Below, piece by piece: positions 24,528 through 37,169 of a stretch of DNA of 64,000 nt. The notes beneath the pieces are model-generated. The model saw only the letters and a list, made by a program, of their open reading frames with translations. It was not told the DNA's origin and did not search any database. The DNA comes from Gonatopus flavifemur (lineage: Eukaryota; Arthropoda; Insecta; Hymenoptera; Dryinidae). Each line of letters starts with the position of its first letter. The first letter of the stretch is position 1. Both the position numbers and the translations under genes were made by a program. The DNA is taken from NCBI GenBank assembly GCA_018340375.1, contig JAFFJZ010000003.1:16430001-16494000 (forward strand), given 5' to 3'.

Positions 24528-26586
24528 ATTCCATTTCCGAATGTGGAGTATCAAGAACAGCAGTATCCTTTCTCTTGCTTGTATCCTCTCAAATTAACCA
24601 CGTAGCAGATATCTTCAAGTGTAAGGCCTGAAGATATATCAGTTGGAAATATCTGGTTCTCGTGAAGACAATGCATGGTAGCAGAATTCGTACTCATTCA
24701 ATTAACCACCAACGAGGAAAGATAATATACGATGTAAATTATAAAAACTTATGGAAGTAAGTTTCATTCAATTCTGTTGAAAAGGATATCATCGTAATTA
24801 TACAACACATACCCTGCACACTTTTCATCCTACGTTCGGTAATGGAGTGAAATTATCATTGGAAATCGTAGCGCTTCCTCAAAATGATTATCCAATATCA
24901 ATCAACTGCAATCCGTTAGAGTTTATCGCTAATGACGATTCTATCTGATTCTACGATCAATGAGAATCAAATAATACATAATGATATTCCATAATATTTT
25001 TGGTCTGATGAATTCATATCATTAATCGAATGTAGAGAATCCGTGTATACCGAGTAATGTCAGCTATTCACACAGTGGTAGATTTTATTGAATATATATT
25101 GGTGATATTAATCCGATAATCCTTGTTCCATTTGTTGTGAAATTAAACGTACTCCCTGTAATCAAACAGAGATCAATACGTGATGAATATTACATTCATT
25201 GAACTTTGTTGAGAATATATTCAGTGATGAGATATACAGATTCCTCTCTGCCTTTGCAAGTTTCCAATAGTTGAATCATTCTGCAGCGAAAATCAATTTT
25301 CCTAGCATGCGGAGTGTGATTCTGGTTCGATTCGAATGTATTTGTTTAGGTTTGATAAAACCTTCATTTCTCATGAAAGTATATTCAAAGTAGCCTGATG
25401 ACTGTTCGAGGAAGTTGGAATGGAAGTCATAAAATTTGACAAAAGGATTCGTCGAAGATTTTTCGTTAATTATGAGGAGCTTACAAGAGCTGTTTATAGT
25501 ATTACATATCAGTTACAAGTTACTTAATCCGCACTCATCCGACATTAATAAATAAATATTCAAATGAATATTCAATAAATCCTTCTGTTTGCTGAATTTC
25601 AATATAAACTATAATATTTTAATAGTTTTGCCGATGACAATATCATTTGGAGCACTTGGTACTCAGATAATACCATGCATTCTCATCCCTCGATTCTCCT
25701 ATCAATTATCAATTCGTACGTTAATTCTATTCTATCACAATGCCGTTATCGTGGAATTTTATGATTGATTGAAGTTTCAAGAATCGAATAACAACATGAA
25801 TTCACTTGAAAAATTCAAACAAAGCACATATTCAAAAAAAAGGCTGACAATTCACAATGCGATTCTACTGAAATGGGAATCATAACAATTCTCTGGAATA
25901 TGAATTTTCGAATTCCGACGCATATCATGAAGTTTGTTGGATTAAAACCACATTTATTCCACATGCAACGATACAAATCTAGATAATATGTACGTATCGA
26001 TTATGCAAGCCTCATACATTATCAACAATCATTATAGTCGCATTAACTCGTTCTCATCATGTATTGACGTATTTAAACAAACAATTTTACAGAGATATGT
26101 GTATGAAAATGAGTTGATTCGATACCTTATGGTAGCTCATCAATCGTAATACCAGTTCAATTTGATCTGATCTTTCTATGTTTGGTTCTAATTTTAGGAA
26201 TATGAGTGTACGCATGTGTTTGGAGAGTACTGATGCATTGATGCCATCGAAAGGATATCATTGGTACACGTGTATGGTAGTAAGAAGAAATCCCATCAAT
26301 TCTTTCTGCGTTCGACAGAGAATTTGAATGCATATCTGTTCTATGAAGTGAATCGAGAAAATGAAACGTCTCTTGTTTCGCTCATATCTTCTCCAATTCT
26401 GTCGAGGAATCTTTGTTGTCTAGAATGAAAATGTGGAAGTTTATGCAAGTCGATACAAAAATACACATGAGTATTCATCAAATTTACAACCGATGGCTGG
26501 AAAAATGTTGATTTGTTTTCAAAACGTCCATCGTACTCTATTATTCTCATTCCAACCAAGATCTTGTCATATTTCTTAATGGTAGA
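24528..26586. other. Non-coding stretch, very AT-rich
   Basis: No gene, repeat end or RNA gene was recognised. AT-rich words such as AATATTC and ATATGAAT are frequent, and frames are short (at most 72 codons). Confidence 0.6.
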
Positions 26587-26831
26587 CTACACGGAAAGAA
26601 AAGAATAGCTGCAGCAACTACTTGAATAGTCGAGTTTCGACCATCTACTTGAGTAGTTGCTGCAGCTACTTAGTAGTCAGGACAAGTAACACGTTAGCTG
26701 TATCAACTAATTCAAAATACCTCAGGTATTTACGTTAGTTAGTGCAACTATCGAGTTACTTGTCCTGACTATTAAGTAGCTGCAGCAATTACTCAAGTAG
26801 TTGCCGCAACTATTTCTTTTTTTCCGTGTAG
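26587..26831. mobile_element. 245-bp AGCT-type miniature element, best-preserved copy
   Basis: The perfect termini are CTACACGGAAA and TTTCCGTGTAG. Inside, a long imperfect palindrome pairs GTTGCTGCAGCTACTTAGTA and AGTCAGGACAAGTAAC with their complements in the right half, around a central AATACCTCAGGTATT dyad. If the terminus is CACGG, a TA lies on each side, which fits a TA target duplication of the Tc1/mariner kind. TA is itself palindromic here, so this is only suggestive. No open reading frame: a non-autonomous element. Confidence 0.75.
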
Positions 26832-28101
26832 ATCTCCGCGATAATGATAATCCTTAGATATGCGATTCAAATAAGTTTTTCACAGCAACATATGTTCAAT
26901 GTGAAAGCAGGAACTGTTTTGAACAGTTGAAGGAGGAATTTATTGGATTTGATTCCCCGATTGATCTACTGCTATCAACGACCACATTCAGAATTGAAAT
27001 CAGATTTCCTAAGGAATAAAAAATATCTAAAAATTCATCACAACATCCTTTATAGAATCTATCGACAGAAGCAGAAATCTTTAAACCAATATTCCAATTA
27101 ATACTTCATAGACGCAGTATCATTTGAAACATCTTACGGGTCAACGAGTGCTCGCATACATACTCAACGCTATTAATCAGAAAAAAAACGGAACTCGGAC
27201 TAAACCAAGCGAAACAGAGATAATTTAAGGAAGATCAAAGCGAGGAAGGAGGTACAAATAGAAGTTCAATTAACGAATTCGTTTTCTCATTAAGAAAAAA
27301 GTGTGTAAAAAGAAAAACACGACACGATTTCAAAAGAGAGAACCAGCGAGCAGACACGCTCGGTCAAGACAATCTCGTAGAGAGAACTGAAAAAAAGGAG
27401 AAACAAGAGGACAATCGACCACGACAGGAGGAGGACTTCACCGTGGCCTGGATACGACAAAAGAAAGATAAAAGACCCAATGCAAACGTGAGTTTAACTA
27501 TGTCCAACCGGTTACGTGAATAGAAATGAGACAGCCAGCCAGAACGGGAGGAAACCACGACTATCAAAATGCTTACACGAGGGTGGGCAGGAATGACACA
27601 AAGCGACAAAAGGAATGATTCGAGTTTTAGGAAAAAAGAAAACTGGTTCATAAAGTTGAAACTGAACTACAGTGGATGAATGACGAAGGAATCTCTGGTT
27701 TACACGCAGCAGGAATTTATATCGTGATTGCACGGTCCGAAATTTTGTCTATCCCATGGATCATAAGATTCCACAGAATTGGGGACAAAGATGACAACCT
27801 TCACATATTTTTTCAAAGATCAGAGGAAAGTTGAGAGCTAAAGTATATTCCTTTAGATTAATATTTGTCGATTCACTTTGGTCTTCGATCCTCACAATCG
27901 GAACTTAAAACGACTATCCGTTCACTGTTCGAACCGCGCTAGAAAACGTGATCAGTTTCGTAAGATCTTACGTTGGTCATCATTTCTTTTGATCAATCGG
28001 AGACAAGTACGAACGAGCAACTCAGGAAATTTGGTAGCATTTCCGAAGCATTTGGGATAAACATTTCTCACTTCTCTTTTTACATCCCTTGTTGGTAACA
28101 A
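26832..28101. other. Non-coding stretch with a purine-rich part
   Basis: Between about 27,180 and 27,480 the plus strand is A/G-rich (AGAAAAAAAACGG, AGCGAGGAAGGAGG, GAGAACTGAAAAAAAGGAG). This produces a long antisense frame of 95 codons that is low in complexity. No gene is supported. Confidence 0.5.
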
Positions 28102-29032
28102 CCCATGTGGAAATTGCCGGACTTGACGAATGGCCCAGTCCTGGCAAGTTTGTATTTGTCATACTTTGGCCAAAACAACTGCCCCCCGTACAGTGCCGTT
28201 ACTCTTTTTCAACTGACACCAATTGTTCAACGGTTCTCAGACGGTATTAGTTTCCTTGGGCAGACAGTCTTGGATCAGTACCGTATGAACACTGATTGGA
28301 GAAGACCTTGGTTGTTGAAAAACGAAACCGTACCAGTACTGAGCCAGAGTTGGTCATATTTTGAAGCGTTACACAGAGACGCCACGTTGTCTCACGACAG
28401 AATTTTTAGTGATTCGGGGGTCAACCCATTTCTGCTGAAACATGGCTACTTTGGTGAGCAAATACTGCGCCGGTACTGACCCAGAGTTGGTAATCTTTTG
28501 AAATTTTACGAGAAGACGATACTGTGCCAGCATCGATATTTCAACAGTATTTGCAAAATCTACATGGAGTTGGAGTCTACATGGGATCAATAACCTTGCC
28601 ATTCAAAGTGCCAATAGTACGCCATGGAGAATCCCCGTGGAATGCATTGAAGGTAGAGATTGAAATGCCGACACTGACACGGTTGAAATGCCAGTTCAGG
28701 GAGAATTGAAATCTCAATGTTGGCTGGATTGGAATGTCGGTACAGGCAATATTGAAATTCCGATTCAGGTACAATTGAAATATCAGTTTTAGCTAGGTTG
28801 AAATGACAGTTCTGTCTACCTTTGAATGCCAGTAGTGTTTACGTTCAAATGCCAGTACGGGCAAAATTGAGCGCCAATAATGGGCCTTATGTAAGATATT
28901 GTTATCATCCCAGTATTGGTTCAGTACTGTCAAACGACTTGAGCCAGTAATGGCATCACAAATTCAACAGCACTGGCAGCCATGGCAGCAGTGCTGAACC
29001 AGTACTGAGCCGTTTGTAAATTTCCACATGGG
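28102..29032. mobile_element. 931-bp terminal-inverted-repeat element with internal minisatellite
   Basis: The ends are CCCATGTGGAAATT and its complement AATTTCCACATGGG, with one base inserted at the inner edge. The flanks read AACAA and AACAT, a possible imperfect 5-base target duplication. The interior has repeated CCAGTACTGA(G)CCAG words at both ends and an array of TTGAAATGCCAGT units. A 124-codon frame from 28,105 starts within the terminus and has no recognised domain, so no transposase is supported. The base composition is richer in G+C than the flanks. It is a non-autonomous DNA element of unknown superfamily. Confidence 0.75.
28645..28895 (+). repeat. Degenerate minisatellite, unit of about 30 bases
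   Basis: About nine units begin with TTGAAATGCCAGT or a close variant (TTGAAATCTCAATG, TTGGAATGTCGGTAC, TTGAAATTCCGATTC, TTGAAATATCAGTTTTAG, TTGAAATGACAGTTC, TTTGAATGCCAGTAG, TTCAAATGCCAGTAC, TTGAGCGCCAATAATG). Spacing varies between roughly 23 and 33 bases. The array lies entirely inside the 28,102-29,032 element, so it expanded within or was captured by it. Confidence 0.7.
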
Positions 29033-29170
29033 AACATATCAGGTGAAACTTGGAGCACAATAATTCGTGGAAGAGATTTTTGTAAGTAGATGATATCTCA
29101 TATTTGGCAATGATTTGAGGAGGTACAATGACATCAACTGCGAATGCATTCTGAATATAGTTGAATCTGT

Positions 29171-29290
29171 ACCCTGCTAGAAATTAAACTTTTTGGATCA
29201 GTGGCCATGTCTTGGTGCCAACTGGAGAGGTATGGGCCAAGACAGGGCCTTAGATGGTCTAATTTTCAGCAAAGGAAATTTCTAGTTGGG
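29171..29290. mobile_element. 120-bp miniature element, ACCCnnCTAGAAATT ends
   Basis: ACCCTGCTAGAAATT on the left matches the complement of AAATTTCTAGTTGGGT on the right. The inside holds GGCCATGTCTTGG and GGGCCAAGACAGGG, which pair with each other, so the unit folds along its length. A half copy, ACCCTGGTAGAAATTTCC, occurs at about 36,742. Non-autonomous, with no frame. Confidence 0.6.
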
Positions 29291-32200
29291 TGATCAACTA
29301 AATGCACCTACCATATAACATGAAAATTCTGGGGTTTCAAAGAGTTTTCTATAGTTTCCAAAAAAACTTCTTGATGCTCGAGATTGTTGATCTAGGAAGT
29401 AAATCGATCTTTGAGAATGTGAATTGTGAATTCCTGACTAAATTTCTTTGTTACATGAGAGAAAAATAAAATGAAAATCAGATGCTCAGAAATGAAAATT
29501 AAAGAAATAAAATACAAAAGTACATAAAAATCAATGAAATGTAATCGAATTATCAAATTGAATTGAATTGAATTATTTTGTCACTTTATTTATTTAATTT
29601 TTCTTAATTGCAGAAAAATGTTCCTCATAAAGATTAAAATTTGTAATCTCTTCTTACTTCTTTTGCTGGAAATTGAAAAAAATGTCAAAAATCGAAACAA
29701 AAATGTCGATTTACATGAAAATCGGTTATACAAGAATCAGAGACAGAAAATCTATTCTGTACAGTTCGCATCAACATCGCTCATCTCTAACTTGATGCTT
29801 TTTGTCATTGAGTATATAGCTTCCCATAAGTAACACAAGGACTTCTCAAAGATGCTACGATGATACAGTGAATGTGAAAAGAATGTGCAACTGAGACTAT
29901 TCTGGATATATTCGTCAAGATATTCTATGAAGGTGTATAGCATGTGATTATTCAAAATAGTCTCATTTGAAGGTTCTAAGCGTGTTTGTAGGATTTTCCA
30001 AACACTTTCATAGCATTTTCAACCCTTTGTGTTGCTTAGGTTCAACAATATTTCAGATGATGAGATTAATGAGAGAACAGCGTAGGAAAATTCTTTTGAA
30101 TTTGTAAAACACTACAGGGAATAGAAATAAAAGACCCCTTGATGAAAATTGAATACAAAATTCCAAGACATCATACGACCCTTATTACACGTTGAAGGGA
30201 AGAATTCTACAAAAGACGGTTCTTCCAATAATTATATCGAACAGATTTGTAAGCGAATCTGTGACGTTATACGAGAGGATCATATTCTCTCTGCATCAAG
30301 CGACACTCCGTAAATGATATCTCACGGGATCGTATAATCTTCAGATTAACGTTTCTGGTACCTTTAAACTCGCTTTTATTTATAAGCCATTCACCAAGAG
30401 CAATATCTCGCCGTTCGACGTCGCACGATTTCGCAGTTAACGATGAAATATCTACAGCCTGTAACGTAGGAACCAACCCGACCCATTCGCAGTTTAATGA
30501 CTCGAGAATAAGGTACTGAATTAATGTTTTAAAAGTCGTGCTCCAATTCTTCGATAAAATGCGAGTTTTATTTTGATCTTGTCCAACGACCCAACATTCT
30601 TGGACAAAAATTTTCGTGTGGGAGTTTTCGCGTATCGTCCGATCATTGGAAGATTTCGGTCAATTATTCAGGGAGGAAGGAAGACTGTAGAGTTTTCTAA
30701 ATCGTCCTCTTTTACGATATATACTCGGTGCATGAGTCTCGTATAAAATATAATTGAATATTCCGCATGTTAGCTTTTTTCTGCATGACCCTTTGCTCCA
30801 TTATCATTTTGCAAGTTAGCTTTTTTCCCACATCAGCTCGTTATTGTACAAATCGTTGTACGAGTTGGCCTCATTCCGTATGAAACATTTCGTGAGCAAA
30901 ATAAGTTAATATATTCTGTTGGTAACTATTCGCCATAGCTATCCCGGTGAATAAAAATGTACGATCTTGAATTTCTTGGAAATTATTCAACGAATTTCTT
31001 CTAGAAATATCCCTTTGGATTAATTCTATGTGTCTCAAAATGAATTATATCGAAGAATCAACGGATGTGAATGAATTTTTCGGAATAATATTACGGGGTG
31101 CAAAGTCAGGAATTTATAATGATTGTGAAAAATTTCCCAAAGTTTAGGAGCATCAGCTTGGGATCAAAATTTTCCAATTATCGCGAGTAGGGAGATTTCG
31201 ACTATCGTTCACAGTGTAATTTTTAGAAATTCAAATAAAGTTTCGTTCATTCATGCATCGATATTTCCATCTTTCTCAGAGATGGCGTATGCGATGTTTC
31301 AAAAATCCAGCTCTTATGAAGAATTCTTGAACAATGCAAATGCACTTGGCAGCTTCACGTTTTTCTTTTTTGTATTGTATTTTCGGTTTCATTTCACCAG
31401 AATTTTCATTTGCTCAAAGTTTTCCAATAGACTTTTTTATAATTTTCAATACAGCTTATTTCTGAAGTGACTTTCAGCGGAAGTGACTTTTCAGTCGAAG
31501 GAATCTCCAAAATATGAAAAAATTCAAAATTCTGACAAACCCTTTCAATATCCCCTGAAATGACAAGAACTGTGGAGGGATTTAACGATGCCGTGTCGCC
31601 GTGTGAAGAACGAGTTCTTGAGTATTGTGTCTGCAGAGCGTGTTCGCCCATTGTTCTCTGATACGTAAAGAGAGGAAAAATCGTGCAAAATTCCACCCTA
31701 GCAACATTCCAGACAATGCGCGGGTGTTAAAAGACTTTGAAGACAGTATTCTCACTTCTCCCCTTCATCTCATCTACATACTTTGTTCGTAATCCGTATG
31801 GAATTATAATTATGTCAATATTCTGTTCAAGTTTGATAGACTTGTCACTTTTCGATCTGATTTAAAACATTATTCGACAATCGATTGCTATACTTTCCCT
31901 GATTTCAAATGAAATGATTTACAGCAGTGGGAAACTTTAGAACCACCGCAGTACAATCGGCAAAGACGCACGAAGAGCTTATGGAATCCCTCTCTTGAAA
32001 TCACACATTTGACTTTTCATAAAAGAAAGATGGATTCGCATGAAATACTACATTTCCTCGCTTCACTCCCGTTTTAACGTTGAATGATTTCTCTGGTTGG
32101 AGAGGGGGAAACATCAGAGAAAAAGCAGATAAACTCTACGAGATGAGGCTCGAGACTCCGTCGGAAGATGAATAAAGAACAAGGATGGTGGAATCCCACT

Positions 32201-32737
32201 GGATATGCCTCATTGACATTGACAAAGTAGTCAAAGCACAGCAAACTAAAACTTCCTAATAGCGCACATGAGCCGTAGTGAGTAAGTAAGTGTCACGCCA
32301 CACTAATCACACAGAGGAAAGATGTATTCCGCGGAACTAACGAGCGATGTACGACAAGCAAACATTTGCGACAACGTTTAACTCGTCTTCGGTTCAATAA
32401 GAAGAAATACGTGTATGCGTGTACACGTACCGTCTATTTTAAAGAGACTTTTGAGCCGACGCTTTGGAAAAAACAAACACTTCCTCCTTGATTTTCAGAC
32501 TGCAAAAATCATATTCCAATCATGATGATCGAATTCGCTCGAATTCACGAATCATCTCCTCGATAAGTTACACGAGGAAAGATTGGATGGAATGATGTGT
32601 CATGGAACTGTAACTATCATGATTTTATGCTGCCTCAAAATTCCCTTCTCTCGCTTTGTTCAGGCAAATGTTCCCATTGTCGCTGAATCAGTTTCCACTC
32701 GATGTTGGTGTTTGAATAACCAATGCTGCCTATACCC
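29291..32737. other. Non-coding stretch, no gene supported
   Basis: AT-rich unique sequence. A small AATTG microsatellite lies at 29,556-29,574. Around 31,465-31,500 GAAGTGACTTTCAGCG is followed by GAAGTGACTTTTCAG, a short tandem duplication. Near 30,770-30,830 GTTAGCTTTTTTC occurs twice. No exon, RNA gene or transposon ends were recognised. Confidence 0.55.
29556..29574. repeat. (AATTG)n microsatellite
   Basis: Nearly four AATTG units in tandem, perfect. Confidence 0.85.
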
Positions 32738-32796
32738 TGGTTAACCCAGAGTCTCGGATAACCGGAGGTTAGATAATCGGAGTTCCACTGTACAAT
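32738..32796 (-). mobile_element. pogo/Tigger-like transposon terminus, remnant
   Basis: On the minus strand the segment begins TA-CAGTGGAACTCCGATTATC and continues with CTAACC, CGGTTATCCGAGA and CTGGGTTAACC. CAGTGGAAC...GATTATC...TTATCCGA is the typical terminal repeat of pogo-type (Tigger/jerky) DNA transposons, where TA is the target duplication. Only one end is seen within the window, so this is a solo terminus or truncated MITE. Confidence 0.55.
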
Positions 32797-33378
32797 CAGT
32801 AAAACTTAAATAAACTTTCGAACACAACTTTGCGGAGGAAGTTATACTCCGATTCAATTTCCAACAAACCGATAGGTTAGCAGTTGGGATGGATGATATT
32901 AAATGATGCTAGACACTGGGCAACATCGTGTTGTAATCGAGACCATGATTTTATCATTTGGAAGAAAACAAAGGTATCAAAAGTACTGACTCTTCAAATC
33001 TACTCGCCGTAACTTGGTTGAAACTAATTGATGTACCTACGAAATGAAAGAATTTAACAACACCGACGCGTCATAAGATTTTTAATAAGAAAATTATTCA
33101 GAAAATTTACAACCGTACTGTGCGAAGTGTTTCATTTAGCGTAAGCTATTCAAACAAAATATTACACGATAAGGAGCATGTTTATACGTTATACACTAGA
33201 GTTTACACGAGCAAACATAGATCAAGCGAGATACCCCAGTGTATTCGTCGTTCTTAAGATCTTACCTAACCTGTTTTTGGTATAAAACGCAAGATTCTCT
33301 GTATTCTCTTGACACCCTTTGCAGTATGTTCCCGTATCTTATACACTCAACTTTCGTTCTTCGTAAAGCTGCTGACTA

Positions 33379-33440
33379 TTGTCGTTGTTGTCATCGTCGT
33401 TGTCGTCTTCGTCTTCTTCTTCTTCTTCTCCTTCTTCTCC
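33379..33440. repeat. GTC/TTC trinucleotide repeat
   Basis: Imperfect GTCGTTGTCATCGTCGTTGTC passes into (TTC)n. The overlapping open frames of 79 and 97 codons are low-complexity products of this tract. Confidence 0.85.
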
Positions 33441-34290
33441 TATTCCTCGTCCACCAAGAGTTGCTTGCATCGTCGTAGTTTCGTGGCCAGGCGTAAAGTG
33501 CTATGCCATTCCATGATATTCACGCGGATCGGTTGCAGCGATACAACGGAAGGGAATTCAATATCCGCTACGTTTCTGTTGCTGATACTGCAACACATAT
33601 AGTTTCGAAAGTTCCCTACATATGCAAGTGCTTCAGGAAAATGTGCAACTCCTATAAATATCACGCTTCTAGAACCTAGAGTATTCGAATTCAAGTGCTC
33701 ACCAGTTAACTCTATATCGATATTGCGTTTCAACTGAATACGTGAAATTTGTTTGTATTATTCAGGGGTGTGAGGTGTTATATTCCAACAACCTGATTAA
33801 CAGGCTCCGTATTATGAAATTTAGAATTCCATTCGTTCATGTCTCTATGTATATTCCTTCAATAACACACGCTGCTGTTTTCATACGGATACCATTTCTT
33901 TAGATTTACATAACAGGTTGGTGAACAAATAACATCATATTTTGAACAAATAACATTTTATCAAACTTTCGTTTCAACGTAATAGCCGACCGAGAGTTCT
34001 AAAATCCATAGTCTATACTTACTCGAGACAGGTGATCCCTCGGGCGTTCCTCAGAGATCTCAAAGAGTAATGTTCTCTCCTACTGGGCACTGGAATATCG
34101 AATTTACGTGTTTCGAAATTGAAAGTGTCATTTACTCTGATCGATCCTCATCCGTAGCGGGAGTTTTTCTCTGATAAATTTAATTTTGTGCTTCTATTTT
34201 TCAACGCTTCGAAATCGTTCATTCAGAGCCGTTGAGAATAGATTCTTCAAGTCTTATTTCGAAGGACAAAACCACTGGATTGAATGAATC

Positions 34291-34306
34291 AAATAAATAA
34301 ATAAAT
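34291..34306. repeat. (AAAT)4 microsatellite
   Basis: Four AAAT units, AAATAAATAAATAAAT. Confidence 0.85.
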
Positions 34307-35308
34307 CGTGGTCTATTTTCGCTGTCACAACTTTGCGTGGCGGTTACAGCTCAATGTTTCAAATACAACTCCGCAAGTACAATACCATCTCGATGTTTTA
34401 GATTGCCAAAAATTCATAGGATAAACTTTCTCAAAGAAAAGTGATTGTAATTTTTCAGTAACTCCCTCCTTAATAACCGCATAATTTCAAGTAAATGCTG
34501 AGAAACTTCCCCTGCATTATTAGAATAATTTTTGGAAGAATTCAGTAACCTATGTGTGGATGAACATTGAACCAGTTTTGGTCCACTCTTGGCCCATGTC
34601 AAAATCATGCAGGAATGAAAATTTATTTCAACTCTGAGATTGTTGTTCTTCTCAGAATTGTTTGGTGGCTTTCAGAGATTGATGGACATTTCAGGAAAGC
34701 TCAGGAGAGTTTCGAGGTGCAGAAGAATTCTTATTCCTAGCATAGAATTTGAATTTCTGTTACAGATATCATTTCAATTCCAGTAAGAAAGCAATAGCTG
34801 ATTGTTGCAGTATTTAGAATGCTGCTAGGGAATTCACTGATTATATCGAAGATGTGTCTGACCTTAGATATCTTGCATCACAGAATACAAATTCAACAAC
34901 ACTCGAGGGAAAAGTATAAATAATTGGATAGGTAGAAATGTCGATACTCATGTCAATAATGTCTCCGAGTTCATCAAGAGATACAAGTCTCGACTAAAGC
35001 ATGTAAGCGCAGCAGAAAATCTGGACCATAAACGAGGCTCTGAAATTGTTAACATATCCTCTACGCTCTAAGATTCTACATAACAGATCACAAATGAATC
35101 ATTATACGCTGCAAGAAAAAATTTATTCATCGCAATAACTTTGAATCATTGAATTAAAAAATGACAATTGTTACATGACAGTGACTGTTAAGTTTGATGA
35201 TTTTCGAAGACGAATCTCCATATTGCGTTGAATGTGAATAAAATTATTCCCGTTCAGGAGATGGAACAATTTTTAGAAAGGCAGGGTATGATGGCCCATA
35301 CATCACCA

Positions 35309-35555
35309 ATATCTGCATTGTAATACCAGAGATGAGTTGGAGAGATTACTAACCATACGTGAAAACCATGGTCCAGTTTTTGATTGGTGGTATCACGTCT
35401 TCCGTTTATCTTCCCATGCTGATTGACTCGGAAGACAAATTCAACCTATGACATAATTTTCCTACGAAGCAGAAAAAACTCGACACAGACACAGATGATT
35501 TTAACATTGCGTTGGCAATCTCTCCAATTCATCTCTGGTAATACACAGCAATATT
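35309..35555. mobile_element. Foldback element with arms of about 39 bases
   Basis: The left arm (35,309-35,347) reads AATATCTGCATTG, TAATACCAGAGATGAGTTGG and AGAGATT. The right arm (35,518-35,555) is its complement with a few changes: AATCTCTCCAATTCATCTCT, GGTAATACACAGCAATATT. A smaller TCTTCCG/CGGAAGA hairpin lies between them. Similarity may extend outward, but the outer limits are unclear. No frame is present, so it is probably non-autonomous. Confidence 0.6.
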
Positions 35556-36136
35556 CTGAGATATATTTTCATATAAGGGTATATCAGTTTTGTAACCAAT
35601 AATGGTGCGAGTTCTCAACGCCGGTACTCTTTCGAAGGCAAAGTAATATTTCTTCGAATTTTTTCTTACTCCATTCTTCAAAGAATTGTACATTGCCTCA
35701 TCGAATTTTGGGGTTTTTGAGTAATTTCATTCGAAAGTCTCGAATCCACCCTTGAATGCAGGGATACTTTTTTCTCCGTGCGGATGTGTAACATGATCCC
35801 TGAAAGAAAGGCAGAAAAGGCACATTACAAAATCAACTGTCTTTGGAAACCGGAATGAGATATCGAATTTTTTCAAATGTCACCACGACGATGACAGCTC
35901 AAGCTATCGTACGAACCATTCTTCCAAAAAAGGGCAGGTTTAACCATTAGTCTTTTTCTCACTCACCTTCTCAATTGTCACTGCAAAGGGAACTGATTTC
36001 CGGCAACGTTTTGGTGATGGTCAAAAATTTTCAAGATTCCAAATTACTTCTAAATTTTCCCTGTCACGTTTGATAAGTTCTCAGTGCAGGGATGATTGAA
36101 GATAGATTTATTCATCGAGGGAGATTGTATAATCGC

Positions 36137-36388
36137 ATTCACTCTCTAACATTTTTAGAGTGAGATTTCACCCTTTAGCCAGCCAAAAGTGAGCTTGTCG
36201 AAATTTCGAGTGAAATTTTCACTCTTTTAGAGTGACAGTCTAAGGTTTGAGGTGAGAAACTTACAGCCACTCGGATTCTAGAGTGAGGCTCCACTCGAAA
36301 CGAGTGGAAATCCCACTCGAAGAGAACTGGCTCACTTCTGAGACTTAGTGGAGTGAAACACGTGATTTTTCACTCTTCCGGATTTAGA
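36137..36388 (-). mobile_element. AGAGTG-rich miniature element, copy 2 (inverted)
   Basis: This is the reverse complement of 13,183-13,455 throughout. Shared blocks include TTTAGAGTGAGATTTCAC, TTTCACTCTTTTAGAGTGA, CTGGCTCACTTCTGAGACTT and ACACGTGATTTTTCACTC. It is slightly shorter than copy 1 because of small deletions. The pair lie 23 kb apart in opposite orientation and could form a very long hairpin in RNA. Confidence 0.8.
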
Positions 36389-37169
36389 AAGCAGGTCTTT
36401 TTCTAATTCTTTCGGGAGCGTGGTATCCCTGCAATAGCAAAATTGTTGAATCATGATTGTGTTGGACTGTAAAAAAATGGCCAACATACAAGCCAACAAT
36501 TGTCTTTGTCAAACAATTTATTCTCAGTCGTCTTGCCAAGAGTAATTCAAATTTAATTTAGCATTCCATAGTGTCTAGTCCAACTTTAGCCTGGTTTTGA
36601 GCCAAGATCAGCAGGATAGCACCCATGATAAAAATGTTGTGTAAATTTTCCATACATGCTGGAATTTCCTTCATCTTATATTCTGTTTCTAGTCGTTACT
36701 TCAAGAGTCACCAAAAACACATTGTTTCCGATAATTCATTACCCTGGTAGAAATTTCCTACATTTTTACCCATTTTTGTTGGAAACCACATAAAAAAAGG
36801 CTATTACGACAGCTGCCTTAATTTTCTTTGATAAAGTGAACTGACAAATCACAGATCAGAAATTAATTATTGAGGCTGATTGAGGGTGTGGAAACTCAAT
36901 AGCACTGACCAAAGCTTCAAAAAAAAGATTTGACTAGTATTATGATACTTTTATTTCCTCAAGACAAGGATATAAATTAATAGTCAGTATTCAATTGATA
37001 ATCGATTACATTATAATTCCACACGTTCCGTGATATCCTAAAAATAATAACGCAGACTCAATATTCCTGTTTTGCAAACTGCAGCTTGTCAGTTATTGAT
37101 GTTTAAGAACAGTTAATTGGTGATTCATTAGTCATTGATTTAAAAGTAAAACTCGACTTCAGCTCAACT

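Larger units (their letters stand above)
32797..35308. other. Non-coding stretch with TTGGCCCA fragment
   Basis: No gene is supported. It contains a trinucleotide repeat at 33,379-33,440 that makes long but low-complexity frames, an AAAT microsatellite at 34,291-34,306, and a fragment at about 34,560-34,610 (TTTTGGTCCACTCTTGGCCC, then ATGTCAAAATCATGCAGG) related to repeats at 37.2-38.0 and 46.8 kb. Confidence 0.5.

Noticed and set aside
28105..28479. 124-codon frame inside the 28.1-kb element as a transposase
   Set aside because: The start codon lies in the terminal repeat, the peptide follows the repeated CCAGTACTGAGCCAG words, and no catalytic motif or DNA-binding fold is recognisable.
33239..33602. 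79- and 97-codon frames
   Set aside because: Long runs of Leu, Val and Phe come directly from the GTC/TTC trinucleotide repeat.
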